64,000 nt of DNA from Paenibacillus sp. ACRRX (GTDB lineage Bacteria > Bacillota > Bacilli > Paenibacillales > Paenibacillaceae): assembly GCF_022346885.1 (NCBI RefSeq), contig NZ_JAKRNK010000001.1:744001-808000 (forward strand). The letters run 5' to 3'. This document shows positions 36,893-45,682 of this stretch, piece after piece. Position numbers and translations under genes: made by a program. The notes beneath the pieces were generated by a model, which was given only the letters and a program-made list of their open reading frames with translations, had not been told where the DNA came from and did no database searches. The first letter of the stretch is position 1, and each line of letters starts with the position of its first letter.

Positions 36893-36968
36893 AGGGATGT
36901 CTTAGTTAGAATGTGATAATCGTCATAGTAAGCTGCGAGAACGGTTGGGTAAAGGGGGGTAAGAGACG

Positions 36969-37508
36969 ATGAGCAAACCGCATGAGAACGAGCATAATCC
37001 TCACAAACCAGCGGCACGCAAAGAAATGTCGCGTCGACAATTTCTTTCATACACGTTAGGTGGGGCGACTGCTTTTATGGCGGGGGGAGCAGCATTGCCA
37101 ATGGTTCGGTTTGCGGTAGATCCACTTTTGCAGAAAAAGACAGAGGGAAATTACATCAAGGTTGTAGAAGTAAGCAAGATTACAGATCAGCCGCAAGAAT
37201 TCAACTTCGAAGTGACGCAAGTTGACGGCTGGTACGAGAGCAAGCCGACATTGACAGCATGGATTCGCAAGGATGATAAAGGAATCTTGGCGTTATCCCC
37301 TGTATGCAAGCATTTGGGCTGTACAGTTTCCTGGAACAACAATGCGAAGTATAAAGACCAGTATTTCTGTCCTTGTCACGGCGCGCATTATACACCGGAT
37401 GGCAAACAGCTAGCTGTTGCCCGTGCACCATTGGATGAATACAAAGTAAAAATCAAAGACGGTTTTGTTTACTTGGGCGATAAGATGCCGAACACACGTG
37501 CGAAATAA
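36969..37508 (+). CDS. qcrA: menaquinol:cytochrome c reductase Rieske subunit
   Basis: A 179-residue Rieske iron-sulfur protein. It has a Tat-like N-terminus (SRRQFLSYTLGG) with a membrane anchor at about residues 28-46, and the cluster ligands in CKHLGC and CPCHGA (about residues 112-138). It passes electrons from menaquinol to the cytochrome part of the b6c complex. First gene of qcrABC. Confidence 0.97.
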   Translation: MSKPHENEHNPHKPAARKEMSRRQFLSYTLGGATAFMAGGAALPMVRFAVDPLLQKKTEGNYIKVVEVSKITDQPQEFNFEVTQVDGWYESKPTLTAWIRKDDKGILALSPVCKHLGCTVSWNNNAKYKDQYFCPCHGAHYTPDGKQLAVARAPLDEYKVKIKDGFVYLGDKMPNTRAK

Positions 37509-37524
37509 GGAGGCGTAGCAACAG

Positions 37525-38196
37525 ATGTTAAAGGGTGTTTACAACTGGATTGACGAACGTCTCGATATTACGCCGATGTGGCGGGACGTTGCCGATCACG
37601 AAGTACCTGAACATGTCAACCCCGCGCACCATTTCTCCGCATTTGTGTATTGCTTCGGTGGATTGACGTTCTTTATTACTGTTATCCAGATTCTATCTGG
37701 AATGTTCCTGACTATGTATTATGTACCGGATATCGTGAATGCCTATTACAGTGTTGAATATTTGCAGACAAAAGTAGCATTCGGGCAGATCGTTCGCGGT
37801 ATGCACCATTGGGGCGCAAGTCTCGTTATTGTTATGATGTTTTTACATACGCTTCGCGTATTCTTTACGGGTTCATATAAGGCTCCGCGTGAAATGAACT
37901 GGGTCGTTGGGATGTTAATCTTCTTTGTAATGCTCGGCCTTGGTTTCACAGGATACTTGCTCCCGTGGGATAACAAAGCATACTTTGCTACCAAAGTCGG
38001 TATGGAGATTGCGGATACGGTTCCTTACATAGGACCTTATTTAAAAGAATTGATGCAAGGTGGCACGATCGTAGGTGCCCAGACTTTGACGCGATTCTTT
38101 GCCATCCACGTCTTCTTCCTGCCGGCAGGACTGTTAGCCTTGTTGGGCGCTCACTTCTTTATGATTCGCCGTCAAGGTATTTCCGGACCGCTATAA
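37525..38196 (+). CDS. qcrB: menaquinol:cytochrome c reductase cytochrome b subunit
   Basis: A 223-residue cytochrome b6-type subunit with four membrane helices and paired haem-binding His (MHHWGASL and later FAIHVFFLP, HFF). It oxidises menaquinol. It is a split-type cytochrome b, the rest being in qcrC. GGAGG precedes the start. Sixteen bases separate it from qcrA and from qcrC. Confidence 0.97.
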   Translation: MLKGVYNWIDERLDITPMWRDVADHEVPEHVNPAHHFSAFVYCFGGLTFFITVIQILSGMFLTMYYVPDIVNAYYSVEYLQTKVAFGQIVRGMHHWGASLVIVMMFLHTLRVFFTGSYKAPREMNWVVGMLIFFVMLGLGFTGYLLPWDNKAYFATKVGMEIADTVPYIGPYLKELMQGGTIVGAQTLTRFFAIHVFFLPAGLLALLGAHFFMIRRQGISGPL

Positions 38197-38212
38197 GAAA
38201 GGAGGAACCAAG

Positions 38213-39097
38213 ATGGCACACGGACATTCATCCAAAGAAAAAGTCGTGTATGTTGGCGACTCCCGCGTAAAGAAAAGAAGTTATAATCCGGAACAACCGG
38301 ATTACACGACTTATCCTGGCAAGTCGGAAGCATTCATTCCTAACTTCCTGCTAAAGGAATGGATGGTAGGAGTCGTGGCGTTGGTAGCTTTTCTCGTACT
38401 AACGATTTCCGAGCCGCCTCCGTTAGGTTATCCAGCAAATCCAAACAACACAGGATTTGTTCCGATTCCAGACTGGTACTTCCTGTTCCTATATCAATTA
38501 CTGAAGTATCCATATGCCTCCGGTTCCTACGTTGTGATTGGCACTGTACTGATACCGGCCATTATGTTCGGTGGACTGGTTATGGCTCCTTTCCTCGATT
38601 CAGGTAAAGAGCGTCGTTTCTACAGACGCCCAATCGCTTCCTCCTTGATGTTTGTATCTCTGCTCGCGGTTATTTATTTAACCAAGGTTGCTTGGAACGG
38701 ATATGAACACGAGTTAAAAGAGCTTAACATCATCCCAGAGCATATTGAGCGTGAAGAGAAAGCTCGCGAGGCAGCAGCGGCTGGGAAGCCGACCGGTCAA
38801 GCCAAGCCTGGAGGCAAGGAGATTGCGATTGTGGACAAAGATGATCCTGCAATGGCATCCTTTAAGAAGGCGACATGTGTGGCGTGCCACGGTGCTGACT
38901 TGAAAGGCGCAAGCGCTCCAAGCCTACGTGGAATTGGGGATGCGCTTTCAAAAGATGAGATTTTGAAAATCATCCATGAGGGCAAGGGTGATGGCAAGAT
39001 GCCAGCAATGTATGATACGGCAATTGGTGCGGGTCTTACAGATCAGGACATCGATCACCTAGCAGAATGGCTTGCGAAACAGAAAGCAGCAGAGTAA
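38213..39097 (+). CDS. qcrC: menaquinol:cytochrome c reductase cytochrome b/c subunit
   Basis: A 294-residue fusion of a subunit IV-like part (three membrane helices in about residues 45-170) and a C-terminal cytochrome c domain with the haem motif CVACH near residue 223 and a distal Met in KMPAM. An Ala/Lys/Gly-rich linker joins them. This fusion is typical for Bacillus-type b6c complexes. A terminator follows the gene. Confidence 0.96.
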   Translation: MAHGHSSKEKVVYVGDSRVKKRSYNPEQPDYTTYPGKSEAFIPNFLLKEWMVGVVALVAFLVLTISEPPPLGYPANPNNTGFVPIPDWYFLFLYQLLKYPYASGSYVVIGTVLIPAIMFGGLVMAPFLDSGKERRFYRRPIASSLMFVSLLAVIYLTKVAWNGYEHELKELNIIPEHIEREEKAREAAAAGKPTGQAKPGGKEIAIVDKDDPAMASFKKATCVACHGADLKGASAPSLRGIGDALSKDEILKIIHEGKGDGKMPAMYDTAIGAGLTDQDIDHLAEWLAKQKAAE

Positions 39098-39112
39098 ACT
39101 ATAGTTAGGAAC

Positions 39113-39144
39113 AACCTGATCGTTATTGACGGTCAGGTTTTGTT
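39113..39144 (+). terminator. terminator after qcrC
   Basis: AACCTGA / TCAGGTT arms and TTTTGTTT. Confidence 0.7.
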
Positions 39145-39249
39145 TGTTCATACAGCTGATTTACAGCTTATTTTGGATGTATGTTGTACCATTTATGTCA
39201 CTGGTCCAGTAACTTTCTGTTTTATTAATCTGGGAGGCTGTGGTATTCG

Positions 39250-39927
39250 TTGAAGGTGTCAATGTTATGGAGTCGCTATTTTTTGAAGCAGAGATGGGTG
39301 CTATGGTCGTTATTTTTGACCAACTCGTTGGGAACCATTTACGGCTATTACTGGTACAAATATCAATTGGTGGATACTTGGGAGCACTCTCCGAAATGGC
39401 AAATTGTATTTGTACCAGACAGTCCGACAGCAAGTTTGTTTTTTTCATTAGCTCTGTTGTTTTTGCTATTTCCGATGAAGAAACAGAAAAGATGGCTGAG
39501 TGCGATCCGTGTCGTAATCGAAGCTTTAGCAGTAGTAACTTCTATTAAATATGGGATATGGGCTTGTGCGATGATATTGGCGGGTGCCTATCAGGGTGAG
39601 TCGTTGATTTGGCAGGATTGGATGTTAATAAGCTCTCACTTAGCGATGGCCATAGAAGCTGTTTTGTTTGTACGTCTATTTCGCTTTGCTGGCATTAGTC
39701 TTTGTCTTGCAGCAGCCTGGACATGGTTGAATGATTATGTGGATTATAAATATGATGTTTACCCCTATTTGCCACAAGCGTTATGGGATGACGTATCTGC
39801 AGTATCGACTTTTACAATTATATTAACGGGTGTAAGTGTAGTTACTGCAGGCATAGCTTGTTATTATCGTCTGAGACAAGAACGCATGATGAGCGGCAGC
39901 TCGAATAAGCTGAATGTGAAATTGTAA
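39250..39927 (+). CDS. ypjA: DUF1405 membrane protein (YpjA-like)
   Basis: A 225-residue protein with about six membrane helices, of the DUF1405 family, which follows qcrC in B. subtilis. A conserved-looking NDYVDYKYDVYPYLP stretch lies near residue 160. The start is TTG 39250, twelve bases after GGAGG, a slightly long spacing. Function unknown. Confidence 0.78.
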   Translation: MKVSMLWSRYFLKQRWVLWSLFLTNSLGTIYGYYWYKYQLVDTWEHSPKWQIVFVPDSPTASLFFSLALLFLLFPMKKQKRWLSAIRVVIEALAVVTSIKYGIWACAMILAGAYQGESLIWQDWMLISSHLAMAIEAVLFVRLFRFAGISLCLAAAWTWLNDYVDYKYDVYPYLPQALWDDVSAVSTFTIILTGVSVVTAGIACYYRLRQERMMSGSSNKLNVKL

Positions 39928-40046
39928 AGGTATTCAATCGTTGCTGTAATGCAGCTTTGCTATTTATTGAAGAAATGCGGAATTACACCGTACGAGCTGT
40001 TCTAAATTCAGACATCGCCCCATAGGTTAGTCATGGAGGGATGTCC

Positions 40047-40892
40047 ATGCACCGTTACAGGATTGTGAGTGTCCTATTGGCTTTGATCATGCTAATCTTC
40101 ACCAGCCCACTCCTTCATGCGTTAAATGAAACGGTCGAGGAGTCGAAAGAGCAGAATATGCACCAAGGATGGAGGGAGGTTGACACCTCCACGGAACGTT
40201 TATACCGAAAAGTCGCTTCCGGTGATGTATCGGGAGCTTTGCATACGGTAAAAAAATTGGAACTGGTCCTTGCGTCACCGGGATTGTTTGACAGCATGAC
40301 TGCTGAGCAAATTAAAGCTATTACGGAAACGTATGTGGATATGAAGCGTGAACTTCATGCTGCTTCCATTAACGAAAAAGAGTTATCACATGCTGCAGCT
40401 AAGTTTAAATTGGCAGTAGATGCGATCACACATCCTAACCGATCGATGTGGCTTCAGTATGAACAAGTGCTGCGAGATGATCTGGAACAGATGGTTCAAG
40501 CGGCGACTAAGCAGCAGTGGGAACAAGCTAGTCGCCTCTGGTTAGAGCATACGGATCGGATAATGCCCGCAGTGGCTATACAAAGGTCCGTGCAGACAGT
40601 TGAGATGTTAAAGTCTATCAATGTACTGGTCATGAAGATTAATGATTCACGAGTATCAAGAGATCAGGCTCGAAGAGCTTTACAAGATTATGAGCCTATG
40701 CTGATGAAGGCGTTGTTTGGCCACGCGAAAGATAGCCCTGCATTTGCTAACGTAGCTGAGGATCAAATTCCATTACGGGTTGTGATGTGGTTAGCTTGTA
40801 TAGTAACAGTGACCTTGGCATATGTTGCCTATCAGAAATACCGTTATCAAGAACATCACATCCATGCAGGCCCATGGAATAAATCGAGTTAG
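40047..40892 (+). CDS. ypjB: YpjB-like sporulation membrane protein
   Basis: A 281-residue protein with a signal peptide (about residues 1-25), a helical extracytoplasmic region and a C-terminal membrane helix (about 239-261, VVMWLACIVTVTLAYVAY). It matches YpjB by position and layout; that family is annotated as sporulation-related with an undefined role. TGGAGGG favours ATG 40047 over the ATG at 40041 directly touching it. Confidence 0.75.
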   Translation: MHRYRIVSVLLALIMLIFTSPLLHALNETVEESKEQNMHQGWREVDTSTERLYRKVASGDVSGALHTVKKLELVLASPGLFDSMTAEQIKAITETYVDMKRELHAASINEKELSHAAAKFKLAVDAITHPNRSMWLQYEQVLRDDLEQMVQAATKQQWEQASRLWLEHTDRIMPAVAIQRSVQTVEMLKSINVLVMKINDSRVSRDQARRALQDYEPMLMKALFGHAKDSPAFANVAEDQIPLRVVMWLACIVTVTLAYVAYQKYRYQEHHIHAGPWNKSS

Positions 40893-40938
40893 TTAATGAA
40901 CGAGACAAACGATATTCTCTTATCATTCTAAAAGAAGA

Positions 40939-40980
40939 GGTCGGCAGTTCACGTCTAGTGACGAGTACTGCCGACCTTTT
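40939..40980. terminator. bidirectional terminator between ypjB and ypjC
   Basis: Perfect ten-base arms GGTCGGCAGT / ACTGCCGACC, with A-rich sequence before and TTTTCT after, serving the two convergent genes. Confidence 0.85.
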
Positions 40981-40995
40981 CTAATAACCTGCCTG

Positions 40996-41865
40996 TTATT
41001 CTTCTTTAAAGCCTTCACCAAGCACATCATGTACATCTCCGACAACGATAAACGCCCTCGGATCCACAGTCTTCACGATGGACTTTAGTCTTCTCATCTC
41101 ATGACGGGCAACGACACAATACACCATCTGCTTGTCCTGTCGGGAATAATAGCCTATAGCAGGAATCAAGGTAACGCCGCGTTCCAATTCCGATGTAATT
41201 AGCTTGCCAATCTCGTCGGGATGGTCAGTAATAATGGTAAACGACTTGGCTGCGTAAGCACCTTCCTGGATGAAGTCAATCATCTTTGATGCAATAAATA
41301 CAGCTACAAGTGTATATAATATTTTCTCTTTAGGTATGTAAAACAATGCTGCACCTATGATAAATACGTCTAGTATTAAAATAAATTGACCCATGCTGAT
41401 ATGAAACTTGCGATTGGCAATGCGTGCTAATATGTCTACACCACCAGTTGTGCCCCCGAAACGGAATACGATGCCTAATCCGGTTCCTAGTGTAACGCCA
41501 GCATATAATGTAGCCAGAATAAAGTCATGTTCCGTTTGGAAGGGGACGATCCATTGTCTGGATACGGCTAATTCGAACAGCCACAAAAAGAAAGTAAGGG
41601 ACAGGACACCAAAAATGCTATAAATCATTTGGACTTTGCCAAGTGATCGCCAACCGACTAGAAATAAAGGAATGTTAATAACGAGGGTGGAAAGTGCAGG
41701 ATTGATCTCTGCGGCATATTTGAGCAGGACGGTTATACCCGTAACGCCGCCTTCCATAAGCTGATTCGGGATAATAAAGTAGAGCAGACCGAAGGCGTAA
41801 ATGGCAGTTCCAATCATGATCGGAAGGAATGTATGCCATACCCTATTCAGAAACGTGGATGTCAT
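40996..41865 (-). CDS. ypjC: YitT family membrane protein (YpjC-like)
   Basis: A 289-residue protein of the YitT family: about five or six membrane helices, then a C-terminal DUF2179 domain (about residues 215-285, TIITDHPDEIGKLITSELERG). The role is unknown. On the minus strand AAGGAG lies eleven bases before ATG 41865, so this start is preferred to the TTG at 41889. It is the only minus-strand gene within the conserved block. Confidence 0.85.
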   Translation of the reverse strand: MTSTFLNRVWHTFLPIMIGTAIYAFGLLYFIIPNQLMEGGVTGITVLLKYAAEINPALSTLVINIPLFLVGWRSLGKVQMIYSIFGVLSLTFFLWLFELAVSRQWIVPFQTEHDFILATLYAGVTLGTGLGIVFRFGGTTGGVDILARIANRKFHISMGQFILILDVFIIGAALFYIPKEKILYTLVAVFIASKMIDFIQEGAYAAKSFTIITDHPDEIGKLITSELERGVTLIPAIGYYSRQDKQMVYCVVARHEMRRLKSIVKTVDPRAFIVVGDVHDVLGEGFKEE

Positions 41866-42018
41866 ATATCGCTGTTCTCCTTGTGTCAAAATGCTTAACC
41901 TTCCTTAGTATATCGAAATGATGTAAGGATAAAAAGCATTTGTTTTCCATGATGCTTTACGATAACATAGAAGCTAAATACAGCCTACATAATTGTACAA
42001 GTAGAAGAAGGAGATGGC

Positions 42019-42408
42019 ATGACAGAACAAGAACGCAGAGCCATCTTGGACACGCTGCGCAGCAAGCCTTTAGCCGATATGCAGCATGAGGTGGAACAAT
42101 ATATTTCTCAGTTTAAAGAAGGGTACTTCAGTCCACTGTCCATGCTAGCCAGGCTGCTTGAAGAAGCTGGCGAATTGGCACGTGAAGTAAACCATTTATA
42201 TGGAGAAAAACCTAAGAAAGCAACAGAAGCCGATAACTCCATTGAGAATGAACTGGGTGATCTTCTGTTTATTTTATTATGCTTTGCAAATTCACTAGGC
42301 ATTGACTTAACGAAAGCACATGATGAGGTCATGCATAAGTTCAATACACGCGATAAGCATCGTTGGACACGTATTGACGGCGAGCAAAGCTCGGAAGGGG
42401 AAGATTAA
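42019..42408 (+). CDS. ypjD: MazG-like nucleotide pyrophosphohydrolase
   Basis: A 129-residue all-helical NTP pyrophosphohydrolase. The metal-binding pattern EEAGELAREV (about residues 50-59) and ENELGDLLF (about 75-83) are present. It probably removes pyrophosphate from unwanted nucleoside triphosphates. AAGGAGA precedes the ATG. First gene of the ypjD-dapB-mgsA-bsh-cca-birA group. Confidence 0.9.
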   Translation: MTEQERRAILDTLRSKPLADMQHEVEQYISQFKEGYFSPLSMLARLLEEAGELAREVNHLYGEKPKKATEADNSIENELGDLLFILLCFANSLGIDLTKAHDEVMHKFNTRDKHRWTRIDGEQSSEGED

Positions 42409-42413
42409 TCAGC

Positions 42414-43217
42414 ATGGAACGTATACGAGTAGCAGTAGCCGGAGCAGGCGGACGAATGGGACGCGAAGTGGTTAAGATGGTACTTGAGGATGACTCATTG
42501 GAATTGGCGGCAGCAATTGCTACAACAACAGGACCAGTAGATGCAGCATCGTTGGTGGGCCTGCCATCGTGCGGCGTCACGGTAACCAATGATCTTTCCG
42601 CTGCACTAGCGGACAGCAAGCCCGATGTGCTCGTTGATTTTACGACGCCAAGTACAGTGATGCAGCATACATCGTTAGCTATTCAGCACGGAGTAAGGCC
42701 TGTAATTGGAACGACGGGATTTACCCCAGAGCAGATTGAGGAACTGCAAGCCATGTGCAAAGAAAAGGAACTTGGGGGGGTAATTGCACCTAATTTCTCA
42801 ATAGGCGCGATATTAATGATGCGTTTTGCCCAACAAGCAGCTAAGTACTTCCCTGATCTGGAAATTATTGAATACCATGGTGATCAGAAGCTGGATGCTC
42901 CATCGGGTACAGCTGTGAAGACAGCAGAGCTTGTTGCACAGGTGCGTGCTGAACATAAGCAGGGCAATCCGAACGAAGAAGAGAAGATTGAAGGCGCTCG
43001 TGGGGGCTATTATAATGGATTCCGTATCCATAGTGTGCGCCTGCCGGGAATCTTTGCGCAGCAGGAAGTAATATTTGGCGGCAATGGACAGACGTTAAAG
43101 ATTCGCCATGATTCCTACGAGCGTTCAGGCTACATGCCAGGTGTGAATGTTGCTGTTAAGAAAGTGATGCAATTGGACCAGCTTGTTTATGGTTTTGAGC
43201 ATCTTTTGGATGACTAA
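42414..43217 (+). CDS. dapB: 4-hydroxy-tetrahydrodipicolinate reductase
   Basis: A 267-residue DapB of the diaminopimelate/lysine route, needed for cell wall and dipicolinate. The dinucleotide-binding VAVAGAGGRMGREVV, the IGTTGFTPEQ block, and the catalytic EYHGDQKLDAPSGTA are visible. Five bases after ypjD. Confidence 0.97.
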   Translation: MERIRVAVAGAGGRMGREVVKMVLEDDSLELAAAIATTTGPVDAASLVGLPSCGVTVTNDLSAALADSKPDVLVDFTTPSTVMQHTSLAIQHGVRPVIGTTGFTPEQIEELQAMCKEKELGGVIAPNFSIGAILMMRFAQQAAKYFPDLEIIEYHGDQKLDAPSGTAVKTAELVAQVRAEHKQGNPNEEEKIEGARGGYYNGFRIHSVRLPGIFAQQEVIFGGNGQTLKIRHDSYERSGYMPGVNVAVKKVMQLDQLVYGFEHLLDD

Positions 43218-43298
43218 TAGACATGATGATATCATCGACCTACGATTTTCAGCAATAGAACATACATTTAACGGGATAGATGATGGAGGGGTAGACTT

Positions 43299-43724
43299 AT
43301 GCTGAATATTGCTTTTATTGCACACGATCGTAAGAAATCAGAAATTGTTAACTTTGTAATTGCTTATGAAAAAGTATTTGAGGGTCATAAGTTATTTTCG
43401 ACAGGAACAACAGGGCTGCGAATTATGGAGCAGACAAGCCTTGATATTACAAGATTTAAATCGGGACCGTTAGGTGGAGATCAGCAGATTGGCGCCTTAG
43501 TTGCAGACAATGAAATGGATTTAATCGTATTCTTGCGTGATCCGTTGATGGCACAGCCTCATGAACCGGACATCATCGCGCTTTTGCGTTTGTGTGATGT
43601 ACAAGGCATTCCAGTGGCCACCAATATTGCAACAGCTGAAATTCTTGTTAAAGCGTTGGAACGCGGAGATTTTGCATGGCGTGAATTGCAGCACAAATAC
43701 AAGCCGGGAGTCGATGAATCCTAA
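43299..43724 (+). CDS. mgsA: methylglyoxal synthase
   Basis: A 141-residue enzyme that turns dihydroxyacetone phosphate into methylglyoxal as an overflow route. [34 protein letters not shown] and the catalytic Asp in FLRDP are present. Its last base is the first base of bshB1, which fits: bacillithiol is used to detoxify methylglyoxal. Confidence 0.97.
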   Translation: MLNIAFIAHDRKKSEIVNFVIAYEKVFEGHKLFSTGTTGLRIMEQTSLDITRFKSGPLGGDQQIGALVADNEMDLIVFLRDPLMAQPHEPDIIALLRLCDVQGIPVATNIATAEILVKALERGDFAWRELQHKYKPGVDES

Positions 43725-44419
43725 TGGAACATGTGGACATTCTTGCCTTTGGCGCACATCCTGACGATGTCGAGATCGGGATGGCTGGCACACTCGCCAA
43801 ACACCAGCTCGCTGGATATCGAACGGTGATCTGTGATCTTACCTATGCGGAGATGTCCTCCAATGGTACCGTAGAGAAACGACAGCAGGAAGCAGGCGTT
43901 GCCAGTGAAGTGCTTCAGTTGTTCGCGCGGGAAACGATCGGATTGCCCGACCGTGGTCTTCAACTGGTGGATGAGCATATTCAGGCGGTTGTTCGCATGA
44001 TACGCCGTTATCGCCCGCGAATTGTATTTGCACCTTATTGGGAAGACCGGCATCCTGATCATGTCATGTGCAGTCGAATTGTACAGGAAGCTGTGTTTAA
44101 TGCCAAGCTGAGACGTTATATGCCTGATATAGAAGCCCATCTTGTTGACCAGGTTTATTATTATTTTATTAATGATATTGCACCTGCAGATCTAATTGTT
44201 GATGTATCGGATGTATACGATCACAAACGCAGTGCACTACTGGCTTATGAGTCACAATTTACGGCACCATCGGCTCAGACTGACATTGTATCTACTCCAC
44301 TGAATCAAGGATATGTAGAACGAGTGGAAGCTCGTGATTCATTGCTTGGTCAAGGCAGAGGGATGACACAAGCGGAAGCATTTATTCATAAAGGGCCATA
44401 CGCTGTGCATTTATTCTAA
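43724..44419 (+). CDS. bshB1: bacillithiol biosynthesis deacetylase BshB1
   Basis: A 231-residue zinc deacetylase that removes acetyl from GlcNAc-malate. Metal motif AHPDDVEIG (residues 10-18) and a later HPDHV are visible. It overlaps mgsA by one base and is followed by bshA. Confidence 0.95.
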   Translation: MEHVDILAFGAHPDDVEIGMAGTLAKHQLAGYRTVICDLTYAEMSSNGTVEKRQQEAGVASEVLQLFARETIGLPDRGLQLVDEHIQAVVRMIRRYRPRIVFAPYWEDRHPDHVMCSRIVQEAVFNAKLRRYMPDIEAHLVDQVYYYFINDIAPADLIVDVSDVYDHKRSALLAYESQFTAPSAQTDIVSTPLNQGYVERVEARDSLLGQGRGMTQAEAFIHKGPYAVHLF

Positions 44420-44481
44420 TACCGTCAAGTTATGACTTCATATAGGAAGATGACAGCGCTTGAATAGAGGAGGGGAACGGG

Positions 44482-45642
44482 TTGAGCGAAGGTTTGAAAA
44501 TTGGAATAACGTGTTATCCGTCCCTCGGCGGGTCTGGAGTTGTTGCGACAGAGCTAGGCAAGTTGTTAGCAGAGCGCGGTCATCAAATCCATTTTATAAC
44601 ACACAATATTCCGTTTCGTTTAGGTTCTAAATTTCAAAAGAATATACAGTATCACGAAGTAGATGTAAATGATTATTATGTATTCCGATACCCGCCATAT
44701 GATTTGTCATTAGCGAGCAAGATGGCGCAAGTCGCCAACATACAGCAGCTTGATTTGCTGCATGTTCATTACGCGGTACCACATGCGGTATGTGCCTATC
44801 TTGCCAAGCAAATGGCACATCCGGATCTTAAGGTCGTGACGACGTTACATGGCACGGACATCACGGTGCTGGCACAGGATGAGTCGCTGAAAGACATGAT
44901 ACGGTTTGCTATTAACCAGAGTGATGCTGTAACAGCTGTATCACAGGATTTAATTAAGCAGACGAGAGAAATGCTTGATATTAATCGAGATATCGACCTG
45001 ACTTACAACTTTATTGACAAAAGGGTATATTATCCTCGCGATATTGCGCATTTGCGTTCAGAATTTGCTTATCCCCATGAGAAAATATTGATGCATATCT
45101 CCAACTTCCGTCCTGTGAAGCGGGTAAGTGATGTAGTGGAAGTGTTTGCGAAAGTGCATGAGCACGTTCCTTCAAGACTCGTCTTTGTAGGAGAAGGTCC
45201 CGATATGCCTAAAGTTCAATGCATGATTCGTAACATGGGCTTGGAGGATCGTGTTCATTTTCTGGGCAAGCAGGATGAGATTGCACAAGTCATCTCATTG
45301 GCTGACGTCTTGCTGCTGCCGTCAGAGAAGGAAAGCTTCGGTTTAGTTGCACTTGAGGCGATGGCTTGTGGCGTTCCGACAATTGGCTCAGAAGCTGGGG
45401 GCATTCCCGAATTGGTAACCCATGGTGAAACGGGATACTTGGCTCCTGTTGGGGATACAGACAAAATGGCGGAACATGCGGTACAACTGCTAAGCAATGA
45501 GTCCCTAGCGGCACAGATGAGAGAAGCTTGCTTGCATCGTGCGCGCCATGTATTCTGTAACGATCTTATAACGTGGGAATATGAAAAAATATATTATCGA
45601 GTACTCAATCGCGAAGTGATGAATGCGAAGCCTTCTTGCTAA
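44482..45642 (+). CDS. bshA: bacillithiol biosynthesis glycosyltransferase BshA
   Basis: A 386-residue GT4-family glycosyltransferase joining GlcNAc and L-malate in the first step of bacillithiol synthesis. It has the GT-B fold with GITCYPSLGGSGVVATELG at the N-terminus, THNIPFR, LHGTDITVL and the sugar-nucleotide E-x7-E region ESFGLVALEAMACG. TTG start after GAGGAGGGG. Confidence 0.96.
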   Translation: MSEGLKIGITCYPSLGGSGVVATELGKLLAERGHQIHFITHNIPFRLGSKFQKNIQYHEVDVNDYYVFRYPPYDLSLASKMAQVANIQQLDLLHVHYAVPHAVCAYLAKQMAHPDLKVVTTLHGTDITVLAQDESLKDMIRFAINQSDAVTAVSQDLIKQTREMLDINRDIDLTYNFIDKRVYYPRDIAHLRSEFAYPHEKILMHISNFRPVKRVSDVVEVFAKVHEHVPSRLVFVGEGPDMPKVQCMIRNMGLEDRVHFLGKQDEIAQVISLADVLLLPSEKESFGLVALEAMACGVPTIGSEAGGIPELVTHGETGYLAPVGDTDKMAEHAVQLLSNESLAAQMREACLHRARHVFCNDLITWEYEKIYYRVLNREVMNAKPSC

Positions 45643-45672
45643 TCCATCGCTTTACGAGGACTGATGGATTAG
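45640..45672 (+). promoter_or_regulatory. hairpin between bshA and cca
   Basis: TAATCCATC (beginning at the bshA stop) pairs with GATGGATTA across a 14-base loop. There is no T run, and the hairpin abuts the cca ribosome site GGAG, so a translational effect is possible. Confidence 0.4.
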
Positions 45673-45682
45673 GAGTTTATAT